Shown one piece after another: positions 1-10,046 of a stretch of DNA of 64,000 bases (its first letter is position 1; every line of letters begins with the position of its first letter). A program made the position numbers and the translations under genes. The DNA comes from Candidatus Heimdallarchaeota archaeon (GTDB taxonomy: Archaea; Asgardarchaeota; Heimdallarchaeia; Heimdallarchaeales; Kariarchaeaceae): positions 102,956 through 166,955 of the forward strand of contig JADCLS010000014.1 in NCBI GenBank assembly GCA_026702845.1, written 5' to 3'. The notes beneath the pieces are model-generated. The model was not told the origin of the DNA and did no database searches. It saw nothing but the letters and a program-made list of their open reading frames with translations.

Positions 1-3000
1 CTTCCAAGAACACACCCAATTGCTCCAAAAACACAGTTTGATAACTGGTCTCCAAACATATTTACCCATCCACCAAGTACATATAACTATACTGAGGGAT
101 CGACGGGTCATTATTTCATCTATCAAGCTTTAGATGATAATCCTGAGAGGAGATTTGTATTTCTTAACGGATCATTACAGGATGTTGGTTTTTGGTTTAA
201 TTATGTGAACTATACTGTAAACGCTGATGGTCTAGCCTTTGGTGTATATAATCTAACAGTCGTCTTTAGAGATGATGGTGGTTATGCATCCAGATGGGTA
301 ACAATAGTATCTGTCTTAGATGACACAGCTCCAGTATTTACATCAATTCCTAGTAATGTAACAATTGGTTATGTAAGTACTGGAAATGAAATTTCATGGA
401 CAGTTGATGAGGCATATAAAGAAGTGTACCACATTTATGTTAACAATTCAATTTATGTGGGTAACGTTACCTGGACAACGGATACCATTTCATTGAATAT
501 AGATTTTCTACCGTATGGTACAACGCCAGTTAAATTAGTTGTTGTTGATAAATCTGGGAATAGTGCTAATCATACTGTAAATGTATTAGTTGAAGATCAA
601 TCACCACCATCAGTATCAGATGAACTGGATGCCGATGTGCTGCAAAATACTCAATATGATATAACATGGACGGTTTCCGACTACAATCCTGGTTTCTACG
701 ACATTCTTGTTGATGGAGCGTATAAAAAGACAGGGTATCCATGGGTAAACGGAACTATCACTTACAAATTCAATACCACGTCTGAGTTTACGACGTATAA
801 TGTTACACTAGTCCTCAGAGACACTAAAGGCTATATTTCAATAGATTCAGTGTTTATCACGACGATCGAGGAAGATATTCCAGAAGTGATACCTCAAGCA
901 GATGTGAACATGGATGAGTTTGATACAAATGTAACTGTATTATGGCCAGTTGCTGATGTACACCCAGATTATTATGATGTTTATCTTGATGAAACATGGC
1001 AAGTGACGAATTCTTGGTCAAATGGTACAATTGGTTTTGATCTAGATGGATTAGGTATAGGATCACACAATTTGACAGTAATTGTTTATGATACTTTTGG
1101 TAATTATGCCATTGATTTAGTCTGGGTTCTAGTAACTGATTCAACAGCTCCAAGTATCACTGGTCCTGGTGATTACTCTTATGATTATGGTCAAATCTTT
1201 AACAGCTTGACATGGCAAGTCACTGATAATAATCCTGATGTCTATAATGTCACTATTGATGGTGGAGAATATTCTAATGCTTTATTTATCGCAGATACTC
1301 TATGGTCTGGTGATATCTCATTCAGTGTAGATGGGTTGATGGATGGAGTATATACATTAACAATATATGTCTTTGATGATGGAGGAAATAGTGCCAGTGA
1401 CTCAATTACATTAACAGTTAAAGATATTACTTCTCCTGATGTAAGTTCACCAGCTGATATTAGTTTTAATACAGGTGAAACAGGATATCAAATCTCATGG
1501 GATATTGGAGATCGAAACCTCAATGCGTATTACATATATCAAGATGATATTCTAATGACGTGGACTTCAACTGCCAATATAACTGTTAATTATAGTCTTG
1601 ATGGACTTGGATATGGATTTTACAATTTTACTATTTATGCAAATGATACAGAAGGTAATTTCGCAACTGATACTGTATTTGTTACAGTAAATGATTTCAT
1701 ACCTCCTGAAGTTGATAGTCCTGCTGATGTCAATATTGAATATGGTTCTACTAGCAATTCTGTTACATGGATTGTTGGTGATCAAAATCCCTATAGATAT
1801 AATATAACCATTGACGGCTCATTGATGATAACAAATGCGGATTGGACGAATGGTTCAATTAGCTATCCTATAGATGGATTAAGTTTGGGAAGCCACACTG
1901 TGATTATTAGTTTGATTGATATTGCTGGATGGATTTCTACTGATTCAGTTACTGTAACTGTTGAAGATACAATTAATCCAACTCTAACAACTGAACCTAC
2001 TGATCAGTCCTATGAATTTGGTTCCAAACCTACATTAGATGTAGATTGGATTGTCTCGGATCTCAATGCTAAAGATTACATTTGCTACCAAAATGGAACA
2101 GAAATAAAAACAGCTGCATGGATAAGTGATAATGCATTGACAATTAATGTAGGAGATTTTGCAATTGGTGTACACAATGTAACCATTATCTTCTATGATA
2201 TTTCAGGAAATTCTGTGGTATCAACCATTTATGTGACTGTAGAAGATACAACTAACCCTATATTTACCACAGAACCTACTAATCAAGGCTATGAATATGG
2301 ATCTACACCTACTTTGAATATAGATTGGACAGCCACTGATTTAGATGCATTTGATTACCTCTATTACAAAAATGGTTTATTAATGCCTTCTGGGTCTTGG
2401 ACAAGCGGAGCTGCTGTAACAATTGATCTCGGTGGTTTTGCCTTGGGTGTTCATAATGTCACATTAGTATTCAGAGATGGATCTGGTAATTCTGTTATCT
2501 CTACAATTTTTGTTACTGTTGTTGATACAACTGCACCTACGGAGTCGTATTCAGTTGCAGATTTTGCCTATGAACATGGTACTTCGAGCTATGTAGTAAC
2601 TTGGAATATTAATGACTTAGATGCAGCAGTGTGGTCTTATTGGTTAGATGGAGTGGAACAAGTATCAAATAATCCTTGGAGCTCTGGAAACGATGTAAAT
2701 TACGATTTTGGTGGTTTTGATGTTGGTGTATACAACATTACTGCGATCTTCTACGATGGATCAGGTAATTACTTCAAAGATGTAATTTTCTGTAAAGTAG
2801 AAGATACTACTGCTCCAGAAATTACTTCCCCAATTGATATTTCGTATACACAGGGAACCACTGGCCATACCGTCACTTGGGACATTGGAGATATTAATAT
2901 CGATTACTTTGATTTTGAAATAGACGGTGTAGATCAGCTGGGTCAAACATCCACAGCGAGTAATTATACTGTAGTTAAAAACGTAGATAGCTGGGCAAGA

Positions 3001-6000
3001 GGAGTGTATAACTATACCATTCTCGTGTTTGATATTTATGGAAATATGGCATGGGATAGTGTAATAATTACTGTAACAGATGATACAGACCCAGTAATTG
3101 ATAATCCTACTGATTTTTCATATACCTTAGGAACTACTGGTCATTCCATCACTTGGACTGCAGGTGATCAGAACCCTGATTATTATGATATTTTTGTTGA
3201 TGCAAGCCCTATAGTTTCTGGTACGTCATGGTCCAATGGTACCATAACCTACTTAGTAGATGGACTTTCTCTTGGACCTCACACTATTAGTATCTATGTT
3301 TATGACGTAGATGGTGCATTCATTACAGATACTGTCACTATTACAGTTCTCGATGCCTCACAACCAATAGTTGATTCACCAGCCGATACAGGTTACTCGG
3401 AAGGTACTGTAAGCTCATTTATTGTTTGGACTAATGCTGGAGATAAAAATCCGGATGTATACTCAGCATATGCAAATGGAACTGCTATTGTTTCTAACCA
3501 GGGATGGGTTAATGGTTCAATTGCAGTTGATGTGGGAGGTTTAGCATATGGCATATATAATATCACATTAATCCTATGGGATGATGCAAGTAACTTCGTA
3601 ACCGATCTTGTGTGGTTAACAGTAACTGATGATGTTGCTCCACTAGTAACAACTCCCTCAGATTATAATTACGAGGAAGGAAGCACTGGACATTCCGTTT
3701 CTTGGACTGCAACTGATCTTCATGCAAGTTATTATCGAATTTTCCTAAGTGGAACACAGATTGTTGAAGATAACTGGGATACAGCTATTCAATTTAGCTT
3801 GAATTTGGATAGCTATACTCTAGGAACTTATATATTCACTCTGTATGTTTTCGATATGAGTAATAATTCCATAACCGATACAGTTGTTCTTTCAGTTGTT
3901 GATACTGTTTCACCTTCAGTTTTAGATACATCCGATACTACTATTACAGAGACCAGTACAGGAAATACTATTAGTTGGACCGCTACTGATACAAATGCTG
4001 GCACCTACACTATATACAAGGACAGTTCTCCTATCGATAGTGGATCATGGACTTCTGGATTGGCAATAACTTTTGACATAGATGGTCTTGGATTAGGAGT
4101 ATTTACTTATCAAATCACCTTTTATGATACTAGTTCCAATTCTGCCTCAGATACAGTGATTGTCACCGTATATGATGGTACATCACCAACAATCGATACT
4201 CCAATTAATTTTGAATATCCAGAGGGATCAACTGGAAACTCTATAACATGGAATGTATATGACCTTCATCCCGACACCTATAGTGTTACCATTGATGCTT
4301 CAAGCTACCTCACTGATGTAGCATGGTCAGGTTCATCCATCACCATTGATATTGATGGATTAGTTATGGCAAATCATTCCATTATTATTACAGTTTATGA
4401 TCAAACCGGCAATTCAGTATCAGATCAAGTATATGTTAATGTCTTTGATTCTACAATACCAGTGATTGATAATCCTGCAGATATCTCCTATGAAGTAGGT
4501 ACGATCACAAACTATGTCATTTGGACAGCATCTGATAATTTACCTGATGTTTATAATGTCTATGATAATGGTGTGATGATTAGAACCAGTGTCGCATGGG
4601 CATCAGGTGCCGTTGCTGTCAATCTTGGTGGACTTGATTGGGGTACTCACAATATCACCATTGTGCTCTTAGATGAGGCTGGAAACAGTATCAGTGATTT
4701 GATTTGGGTTAAAGTATACGAGACGGATATACCTGATGCAAGCATGCCTGCAATTGTAGGATATACTGAGGGTACTGGTCCACATACATTTACCTTGACC
4801 GTTGGTGATGAGCATCCCAATGGCTTCAATGTAACAGCAAATGGAGTGCTTATTCATAGTTGGACCAGCTATACTAATGGTACATATGTCATAGATTATG
4901 CAGGCCTTACCGCTGGAGATCAGACTATTCTAGTGAAAGTATATGATATAGATTGGAATCTTAAAACTCTTAGTGTAACTATAACCATCGAGGCAGATCA
5001 ATCCCCAACCATAGATTCGCCGGGTAATAAGACCTACAATGAAGGTAGAGATGCCTATTACATCTATTTTACAATGCATGATACTAATCCCGATCTGATG
5101 TGGGTCTATATCAATGGCACTCCTTACTATGGTAATGTACCATGGACTGATGGAGCAACTATTCAGTTAGATGTTGGTCATAGAACATATGGAATTTACA
5201 ACGTAACCATGTATATTACTGACACAACTGGAAATTATGCAAAAGATACTGTGTGGATCACTGTAAAAGATATCACTAATCCTGATGCAACAGGAGTTGC
5301 TGATCTCACCTATGATGAAGGATCAACTGGCAATACTATCACCTTTGGCTATGGAGATAAATACTTGGATTACTACATTATCTACCAGGATGGTGTTGAT
5401 GTATCAGGAATGGTCAGCGTTTCCACTAATGGCACAGTAGACTGGAATGTCGATGGATTGATTGTGGGTCAGTACTTCTTTACTATAGAGGTATATGATA
5501 AACAGGGTAACAGCTCATCTGTGTACCTTGTAGTGACAGTTGAGGATAATCAAGTACCTGATCTCCAGTATCAAGTACCAGATTACACCTATGTCCATCA
5601 GACTACAGGTCATTCAATTAGTTATACTTTGATTGAAAACTATCCAGATGTCTACTATACACAGATGGATGGCGTGAATTACACACTTCCCTCTAGTTAT
5701 ATTGATGGTAATGTATACTCTACTTCTATTGATGGACTTTCAGTTGGCCAACATGTGTTAACCGTAATTGTACATGATATTCATGGTAATTTCGCCACTT
5801 TCAATATCGATATTACAGTTGTGGCAGATACTACTATTCCGGATATTGCAGGACCTGCAGATCAAACAATAGAGTTAGGACAGAACACCACATTAAGCTT
5901 CATTGCAGGAGATTGGTTCCCAGATACCTATAGTGTATGGGTAGATGGGAATGCTTATGATTCTGGTACATGGACCAATAGTTCAGGTATTAGTGTTGAG

Positions 6001-7599
6001 CTTGGTTCTGAATTGTACATTGGTAGTCATACCATACAAGTAATCGTGTTGGATACAAGTGGTAATGAGAATTCTGTTTCTGTAACACTAACTATTGAGG
6101 ATACAATAGCACCAGTCGGCAATATGCTCAGCACATATAGCTTCAAGCATGGTGAGGTAGCATCTATTAATATCATCGGTACTGATTTAGATCCAGATAC
6201 TTTTGTCTGGTATATTAATGGAACTGAGCAAATAGGTGCTTCATGGTTCTCCAATCAAGAATTTACCTTGAGTTTCTCACTTGAGATAGGGTATTACAAC
6301 TTGACACTTGTGTTATTTGATGTCACTGGCAACAAGTACACAAAGACAGCTTGGGTCACCATCTATGATGGTCAGATTGACTACATAGGTGCTGATTACG
6401 AGCTGAGAATTAATCCAGGAGAATCAATTTCCTTGATGTTCAATGCCACAGATAGCAACCAGAATAATTTCAGTATTAATATTGATGGTGTGATGATACT
6501 TTATGGTGATTGGGATTGGTCATATTACGAATATTCATTCAATTATACTATTATTGGCACCTATGAAGTGACTCTGGTGGTATGGGATGTACAAGGTAAT
6601 ACTGACAGCATGACAGTGACTGTGGTTGTTGCTGATACCATCCCTCCAGTAGTTATTGCAGGTGATGATGTTAGCTTTGTCTATTACTATGATGTAGGTA
6701 CCTTCCTTGCCACCTTCAATGTGACTGAGGAATATTTTGGTACCTATGCAATTCTCATCAATGGTACATCTGTATTGACAGAAACCATGACGAGTAGTTA
6801 TATTACACATGATGTATCAGGATTTGCTCCAGGTACGTACAATATAACCCTTGTAGCAATAGATCAGTATGGTAATACAGGATCTGACTTCCTCTTTGTG
6901 TTTGTGACAACATACGAGCAAGATGAGCCTGTGGTTGATCCCAGTGATCCAGCCAATGAAAATATCGTCTATGGCGCAGGATCAACACTCACCCTTACCT
7001 GGAGTGTGGAGGAGCAGTATCCAGATTATTACAATGTCTACATCAATGATGTAATTGCATTTACTGGTAATCTCAGTGGTTCAGCTCTTGCATTGAATGC
7101 TATTAGTATCACCTATGAATTCACTGCACCAGCGAAGGGTGAATTTGAGATCTATCTAGAAGTATTTGATGTTTGGGGCTATAGTAGTACATCTGATGTC
7201 TTCACCATCGAGGTTCTTGACTCTCTTGATGTTCTTGCACCTGATCTAACCTCACAGAACAGTATCATTATCACCGCGGATATGGAGTACACCATAACCT
7301 GGCAAGTTGAAGATGATGCTCCTGATGCTTATCAGTTTATCCTTGATGATGATGAAGGTAATTTTGTATCATGGGATGGATCTGCCATTTCATTCAAGAT
7401 TTCCGGTCTCTCTGTTGGTCAACATACTTTAACTCTAAAAGTGATCAACGATGATGGCTATGCAGCAGAAGATACCATTATCATCACGGTTGTGGAAGCA
7501 AAACCTACAGTTGCAGAGGATGCACCAGGATTTGGTTTCTTCATTGCAATCCTTGCAATGATCGGCCTTATCATTCCATTGAGGAGGAGAAAATTATGA
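1..7599 (+). CDS. Giant cell-surface protein of tandem Ig-like modules, C-terminally anchored (5' end outside window)
   Basis: The reading frame is open from base 1, so the start and any signal peptide lie upstream; the GTG at 205 is not a real start. About 2530 residues are visible, forming 27 consecutive Ig-like modules of about 91 residues. A typical module begins with a Pro after an Asp-Thr-Thr-Ala type linker, then a Tyr and Glu-Gly-Ser-Thr-Gly turn, a Trp strand, Asp-x-x-Pro-Asp-x-Tyr, Trp-x-x-Gly, Asp-Gly-Leu, Tyr-Asp-x-x-Gly-Asn and a final Val-Thr-Val strand. Many Asn-x-Ser/Thr sequons suggest N-glycosylation. The protein ends with Ala-Pro-Gly-Phe-Gly-Phe, a hydrophobic helix and Arg-Arg-Arg-Lys, a CTERM-like sorting or anchoring tail. 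The likely role is a surface stalk, adhesin or S-layer-associated protein outside the cell. The same module occurs four times in the 3980-residue protein at 50913-62855. The ligand is unknown. Confidence 0.9.
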   Translation, partial: LPRTHPIAPKTQFDNWSPNIFTHPPSTYNYTEGSTGHYFIYQALDDNPERRFVFLNGSLQDVGFWFNYVNYTVNADGLAFGVYNLTVVFRDDGGYASRWVTIVSVLDDTAPVFTSIPSNVTIGYVSTGNEISWTVDEAYKEVYHIYVNNSIYVGNVTWTTDTISLNIDFLPYGTTPVKLVVVDKSGNSANHTVNVLVEDQSPPSVSDELDADVLQNTQYDITWTVSDYNPGFYDILVDGAYKKTGYPWVNGTITYKFNTTSEFTTYNVTLVLRDTKGYISIDSVFITTIEEDIPEVIPQADVNMDEFDTNVTVLWPVADVHPDYYDVYLDETWQVTNSWSNGTIGFDLDGLGIGSHNLTVIVYDTFGNYAIDLVWVLVTDSTAPSITGPGDYSYDYGQIFNSLTWQVTDNNPDVYNVTIDGGEYSNALFIADTLWSGDISFSVDGLMDGVYTLTIYVFDDGGNSASDSITLTVKDITSPDVSSPADISFNTGETGYQISWDIGDRNLNAYYIYQDDILMTWTSTANITVNYSLDGLGYGFYNFTIYANDTEGNFATDTVFVTVNDFIPPEVDSPADVNIEYGSTSNSVTWIVGDQNPYRYNITIDGSLMITNADWTNGSISYPIDGLSLGSHTVIISLIDIAGWISTDSVTVTVEDTINPTLTTEPTDQSYEFGSKPTLDVDWIVSDLNAKDYICYQNGTEIKTAAWISDNALTINVGDFAIGVHNVTIIFYDISGNSVVSTIYVTVEDTTNPIFTTEPTNQGYEYGSTPTLNIDWTATDLDAFDYLYYKNGLLMPSGSWTSGAAVTIDLGGFALGVHNVTLVFRDGSGNSVISTIFVTVVDTTAPTESYSVADFAYEHGTSSYVVTWNINDLDAAVWSYWLDGVEQVSNNPWSSGNDVNYDFGGFDVGVYNITAIFYDGSGNYFKDVIFCKVEDTTAPEITSPIDISYTQGTTGHTVTWDIGDINIDYFDFEIDGVDQLGQTSTASNYTVVKNVDSWARGVYNYTILVFDIYGNMAWDSVIITVTDDTDPVIDNPTDFSYTLGTTGHSITWTAGDQNPDYYDIFVDASPIVSGTSWSNGTITYLVDGLSLGPHTISIYVYDVDGAFITDTVTITVLDASQPIVDSPADTGYSEGTVSSFIVWTNAGDKNPDVYSAYANGTAIVSNQGWVNGSIAVDVGGLAYGIYNITLILWDDASNFVTDLVWLTVTDDVAPLVTTPSDYNYEEGSTGHSVSWTATDLHASYYRIFLSGTQIVEDNWDTAIQFSLNLDSYTLGTYIFTLYVFDMSNNSITDTVVLSVVDTVSPSVLDTSDTTITETSTGNTISWTATDTNAGTYTIYKDSSPIDSGSWTSGLAITFDIDGLGLGVFTYQITFYDTSSNSASDTVIVTVYDGTSPTIDTPINFEYPEGSTGNSITWNVYDLHPDTYSVTIDASSYLTDVAWSGSSITIDIDGLVMANHSIIITVYDQTGNSVSDQVYVNVFDSTIPVIDNPADISYEVGTITNYVIWTASDNLPDVYNVYDNGVMIRTSVAWASGAVAVNLGGLDWGTHNITIVLLDEAGNSISDLIWVKVYETDIPDASMPAIVGYTEGTGPHTFTLTVGDEHPNGFNVTANGVLIHSWTSYTNGTYVIDYAGLTAGDQTILVKVYDIDWNLKTLSVTITIEADQSPTIDSPGNKTYNEGRDAYYIYFTMHDTNPDLMWVYINGTPYYGNVPWTDGATIQLDVGHRTYGIYNVTMYITDTTGNYAKDTVWITVKDITNPDATGVADLTYDEGSTGNTITFGYGDKYLDYYIIYQDGVDVSGMVSVSTNGTVDWNVDGLIVGQYFFTIEVYDKQGNSSSVYLVVTVEDNQVPDLQYQVPDYTYVHQTTGHSISYTLIENYPDVYYTQMDGVNYTLPSSYIDGNVYSTSIDGLSVGQHVLTVIVHDIHGNFATFNIDITVVADTTIPDIAGPADQTIELGQNTTLSFIAGDWFPDTYSVWVDGNAYDSGTWTNSSGISVELGSELYIGSHTIQVIVLDTSGNENSVSVTLTIEDTIAPVGNMLSTYSFKHGEVASINIIGTDLDPDTFVWYINGTEQIGASWFSNQEFTLSFSLEIGYYNLTLVLFDVTGNKYTKTAWVTIYDGQIDYIGADYELRINPGESISLMFNATDSNQNNFSINIDGVMILYGDWDWSYYEYSFNYTIIGTYEVTLVVWDVQGNTDSMTVTVVVADTIPPVVIAGDDVSFVYYYDVGTFLATFNVTEEYFGTYAILINGTSVLTETMTSSYITHDVSGFAPGTYNITLVAIDQYGNTGSDFLFVFVTTYEQDEPVVDPSDPANENIVYGAGSTLTLTWSVEEQYPDYYNVYINDVIAFTGNLSGSALALNAISITYEFTAPAKGEFEIYLEVFDVWGYSSTSDVFTIEVLDSLDVLAPDLTSQNSIIITADMEYTITWQVEDDAPDAYQFILDDDEGNFVSWDGSAISFKISGLSVGQHTLTLKVINDDGYAAEDTIIITVVEAKPTVAEDAPGFGFFIAILAMIGLIIPLRRRKL
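7581..7599 (+). promoter_or_regulatory. Strong Shine-Dalgarno and ATGA stop/start overlap
   Basis: A purine-rich GAGGAGGAGA at 7581-7590 precedes an ATG at 7596. That ATG overlaps the TGA stop of the upstream surface-protein gene (ATGA). This is direct evidence of translational coupling and fixes the start of the downstream gene. It is inferred that the two proteins are made in a set ratio. Confidence 0.8.
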
Positions 7600-8057
7600 A
7601 ATCAATAAAATTTCTATTACTAATCATCGGATTACTGCTGTTTAGCCTGCAGTCATCTGCTGTGGCTACAGCACCAAACATCACTGGGATGGAAACCGTC
7701 TCAGCTTCTGAGGGAACTTTAAGGTTGAACTGGACAGTTACTGATGATAATATCAAACTCTATGAGATCACTCTCAATGATACAACAGTTGTTGATGATG
7801 GAACATTTGATGAACCTGAGGGAACTGGTGCAGTAAGAACTGATATTCATTTCTTGCTTGTTGTATCATATGGATACTACTCACTTGAATTACGTGTAGA
7901 GGATTATGATGGCTTGGAAGGTAGTTTTACCACTATTGTGTCTGTGTCTGCAGGAGAGGCTGCTGGCCCAGCTGCATTTCTACCATTGGATACCTCATCG
8001 TTTGTAATTGGATTTGTTGCCCTAGTAATAGTTATTAGAAAGAGAAATCAAATTTGA
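7596..8057 (+). CDS. Small secreted, membrane-anchored Ig-like protein
   Basis: This 153-residue protein has an N-terminal signal peptide (Lys-Ser-Ile-Lys, then a Leu/Ile core ending near Ser-Ser-Ala-Val-Ala). One Ig-like module follows, related to those of the upstream giant protein (Leu-Asn-Trp-Thr-Val-Thr-Asp-Asp-Asn, then Asp-Tyr-Asp-Gly). A C-terminal hydrophobic helix is followed by Ile-Arg-Lys-Arg. It should be displayed outside the cell, anchored by its C-terminus. Its ATG overlaps the upstream stop codon, so the two are probably co-translated and may assemble together, with this short protein as a cap or membrane partner. No catalytic residues are recognisable, and a role beyond surface structure cannot be assigned. 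Confidence 0.8.
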   Translation: MKSIKFLLLIIGLLLFSLQSSAVATAPNITGMETVSASEGTLRLNWTVTDDNIKLYEITLNDTTVVDDGTFDEPEGTGAVRTDIHFLLVVSYGYYSLELRVEDYDGLEGSFTTIVSVSAGEAAGPAAFLPLDTSSFVIGFVALVIVIRKRNQI

Positions 8058-8180
8058 TAAGCAAATATACTTAATCAAAATATATAGTAACACAAATATC
8101 TCATGAATCTGAATAATAATGAATCATTGTATCACTTTAGTTCATAAATCAATATATATCTCTTTCACCATAGATCGTAA

Positions 8181-8759
8181 ATGAAATATTTATCTCTCAT
8201 TTTTCTAATATTGTTATTACAACCCCTACATGCAGAAACTACAGAAGATAATTTTTGTGATGGTGATAACGAATTAACAGGTATTCCTTGTGAATTTGAG
8301 ATTACTGATGCTTTTGATACACAGCATTATAATGATCCTAAGATAAATACAAAGCTGCAAGTAACCATGCACGTTTATGAAAATTCATCTGGATCTTTGA
8401 ACTATACATATTACTCATATTTTGAGGCAGATTTTGAATCCGTACATGGTGAAACCTCTTTTAGATATGAGGTTCCAGATACTGATCCTGGATACTGTGG
8501 TGCCTATAGATATTATGGGGCGATTTTAGAGCCTGGGGAAACAGCTGTGGATACATTTGTATTGGATTATAGACTGGTTGATTGTGGTAAATACATAGGA
8601 TTAATGTTGGAGAATTTGGATAATGAAACTACAACTGGTTATTTCCTCCATGAAATCCTGTATGCAGGTGAAGATTACGGATTTTTACCATTCTCACCGA
8701 TCTGGATGATTGTATTACCAATATTGATGGTGATTAAAAAGGAAAAATTGACAAGATAA
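8181..8759 (+). CDS. Secreted Cys-containing membrane-anchored protein of unknown function
   Basis: A 192-residue protein begins with a clear signal peptide (Met-Lys-Tyr-Leu-Ser-Leu-Ile-Phe, cleavage probably after His-Ala) and ends with a hydrophobic helix plus Lys-Lys-Glu-Lys. The ectodomain carries four cysteines in two pairs, which could form disulphides outside the cell, and several Asn-x-Ser/Thr sequons. The spacing Cys, Gly, Pro-Cys-Glu, followed by an Asp/His/Tyr stretch and Val-Thr-Met, resembles the 225-residue protein at 14677-15354, so the two may be divergent paralogues. It lies 123 bp downstream of the Ig-like protein and probably has its own AT-rich promoter. No family was recognised. 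Confidence 0.7.
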   Translation: MKYLSLIFLILLLQPLHAETTEDNFCDGDNELTGIPCEFEITDAFDTQHYNDPKINTKLQVTMHVYENSSGSLNYTYYSYFEADFESVHGETSFRYEVPDTDPGYCGAYRYYGAILEPGETAVDTFVLDYRLVDCGKYIGLMLENLDNETTTGYFLHEILYAGEDYGFLPFSPIWMIVLPILMVIKKEKLTR

Positions 8760-9074
8760 ATTGCTCTTCAGAATCAAAAACTGATGTTAATCACGACCTA
8801 AGTAGCAAAAATAAAGACTAAATAGTTATATGCAAAACGGGATTCCTTCAAAAAATGTGCGATTTTTAATCATTGAACGGGATTAGTCAGATTATTCCAA
8901 TGATTAATGTATTTGCATCAATTGCAGATAGCTCAGGTTATGTGAAAAGAGGTTTTTTTCTGAATTTAATTTCAGAGGTAAAATTTACCTATACCATAGT
9001 ATTATACGTATTGAGTACCTAAGTCTTGATTATTTTATATATTGTCAACCATATATTATTTGGAGGAAACACCT
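8760..9074. other. Intergenic region, no gene seen
   Basis: About 315 bp with no credible open frame. It holds a 9-base direct repeat (AACGGGATT at 8836-8844 and 8876-8884) of unknown meaning. The TATA-like TTTTATATA at 9034-9042 and a GGAGG at 9062-9066 probably serve the SPFH gene that follows. Confidence 0.5.
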
Positions 9075-9944
9075 ATGGTAAAACACTACAAAGGAGAACC
9101 CAGTAAATTCATCATCAAGTATGTCAACGGAAAGCAGAAGAAAAAAGGGTATGGAATTTCTTTCTATTATCTGAAATTCAATACTAGTATTATTGCTATT
9201 CCAACCACCACGATTGATAGTCATTTCATCTACAACGAGATAACCAAGAATTTCCAGACTATCAGTCTTCAAGGACACTTCACTTATAAGATAAAGAATC
9301 CGGAGAAAATGGATACTCTACTCAATTTTCAAATAGATCCTGAAACAGGAATGTATGTTTCTGAAGATCCTGAGAAATTGGAATTAAGAATCAAAAATGT
9401 GGTTCAGATGGCCACCAGGGCAATAATCAAGAAAGTAGATCTTGAAGATGCATTGGCTTTAACCACGACACTAGCAGATACCTTGATCAATGAGGTTCGG
9501 GATGCTGAACTCTTGAATGAAATGGGTATTGAAATCTTGAGCATTACCTTTAACGCCATAAGACCTACTCCTGAAATTGCTGAAGCACTGGAGGCTGAAT
9601 ACAGAGAAAATCTACAGAAACAAGCAGATGAATCAATATTCGCCAGAAGAGCTGCGGCAGTGGAACAGGAACAGAAGATCAAGGAAAATGAGTTGAATAC
9701 TGATATATCACTTGAGAAAAAACGTGAGCAATTAGTAGAACTCAATGGTAAAAATATACTGGCAGAGGCTGAATTCAGGGCTGAAGCTAAAACTAAGGAA
9801 CTTGAAACCTACAAGTCATCAGACCCTCAGATGCTAATGGCGTTATCTTTCCTTGAATTATTTGGTAATCCCAGCAAAATAGGTAATTTCACAGTGACTT
9901 CTGAGATCTTGGCCCAATTACTAAATGCTGATACTAAGAACTAA
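9075..9944 (+). CDS. SPFH/Band 7 domain protein
   Basis: The ATG at 9075 is chosen because GGAGG lies 8 bases upstream; a TTG at 9042 lacks such a site. The 289-residue product has the SPFH/prohibitin layout: a beta-rich N-terminal half containing Tyr-Lys-Ile-Lys-Asn-Pro-Glu-Lys, then the typical segment with Leu-Leu-Asn-Glu-Met-Gly-Ile-Glu-Ile-Leu and an Arg-Pro-Thr-Pro-Glu-Ile motif. A charged Ala/Glu-rich coiled coil follows, then a short hydrophobic C-terminal patch (Leu-Met-Ala-Leu-Ser-Phe-Leu). SPFH proteins form ring-shaped scaffolds on membranes and organise membrane microdomains or proteases. No N-terminal transmembrane helix is visible, so membrane contact may go through the next gene's product, which starts about 100 bp downstream on the same strand. 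Family assignment is good; the specific role is inferred. Confidence 0.75.
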   Translation: MVKHYKGEPSKFIIKYVNGKQKKKGYGISFYYLKFNTSIIAIPTTTIDSHFIYNEITKNFQTISLQGHFTYKIKNPEKMDTLLNFQIDPETGMYVSEDPEKLELRIKNVVQMATRAIIKKVDLEDALALTTTLADTLINEVRDAELLNEMGIEILSITFNAIRPTPEIAEALEAEYRENLQKQADESIFARRAAAVEQEQKIKENELNTDISLEKKREQLVELNGKNILAEAEFRAEAKTKELETYKSSDPQMLMALSFLELFGNPSKIGNFTVTSEILAQLLNADTKN

Positions 9945-10046
9945 AAATATACGTAAACCCACTCATTCGACCATGAGTTTTTATGGTTGTTTTCACTATA
10001 ACCTTTGAGGAGAGAGGGATTACAGCTTTCCTCTGAGGTAAACAAC

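Noticed and set aside
8836..8884. Direct repeat AACGGGATT spaced 40 bases
   Set aside because: Only two short copies with no array or palindrome; not enough for CRISPR or an operator.
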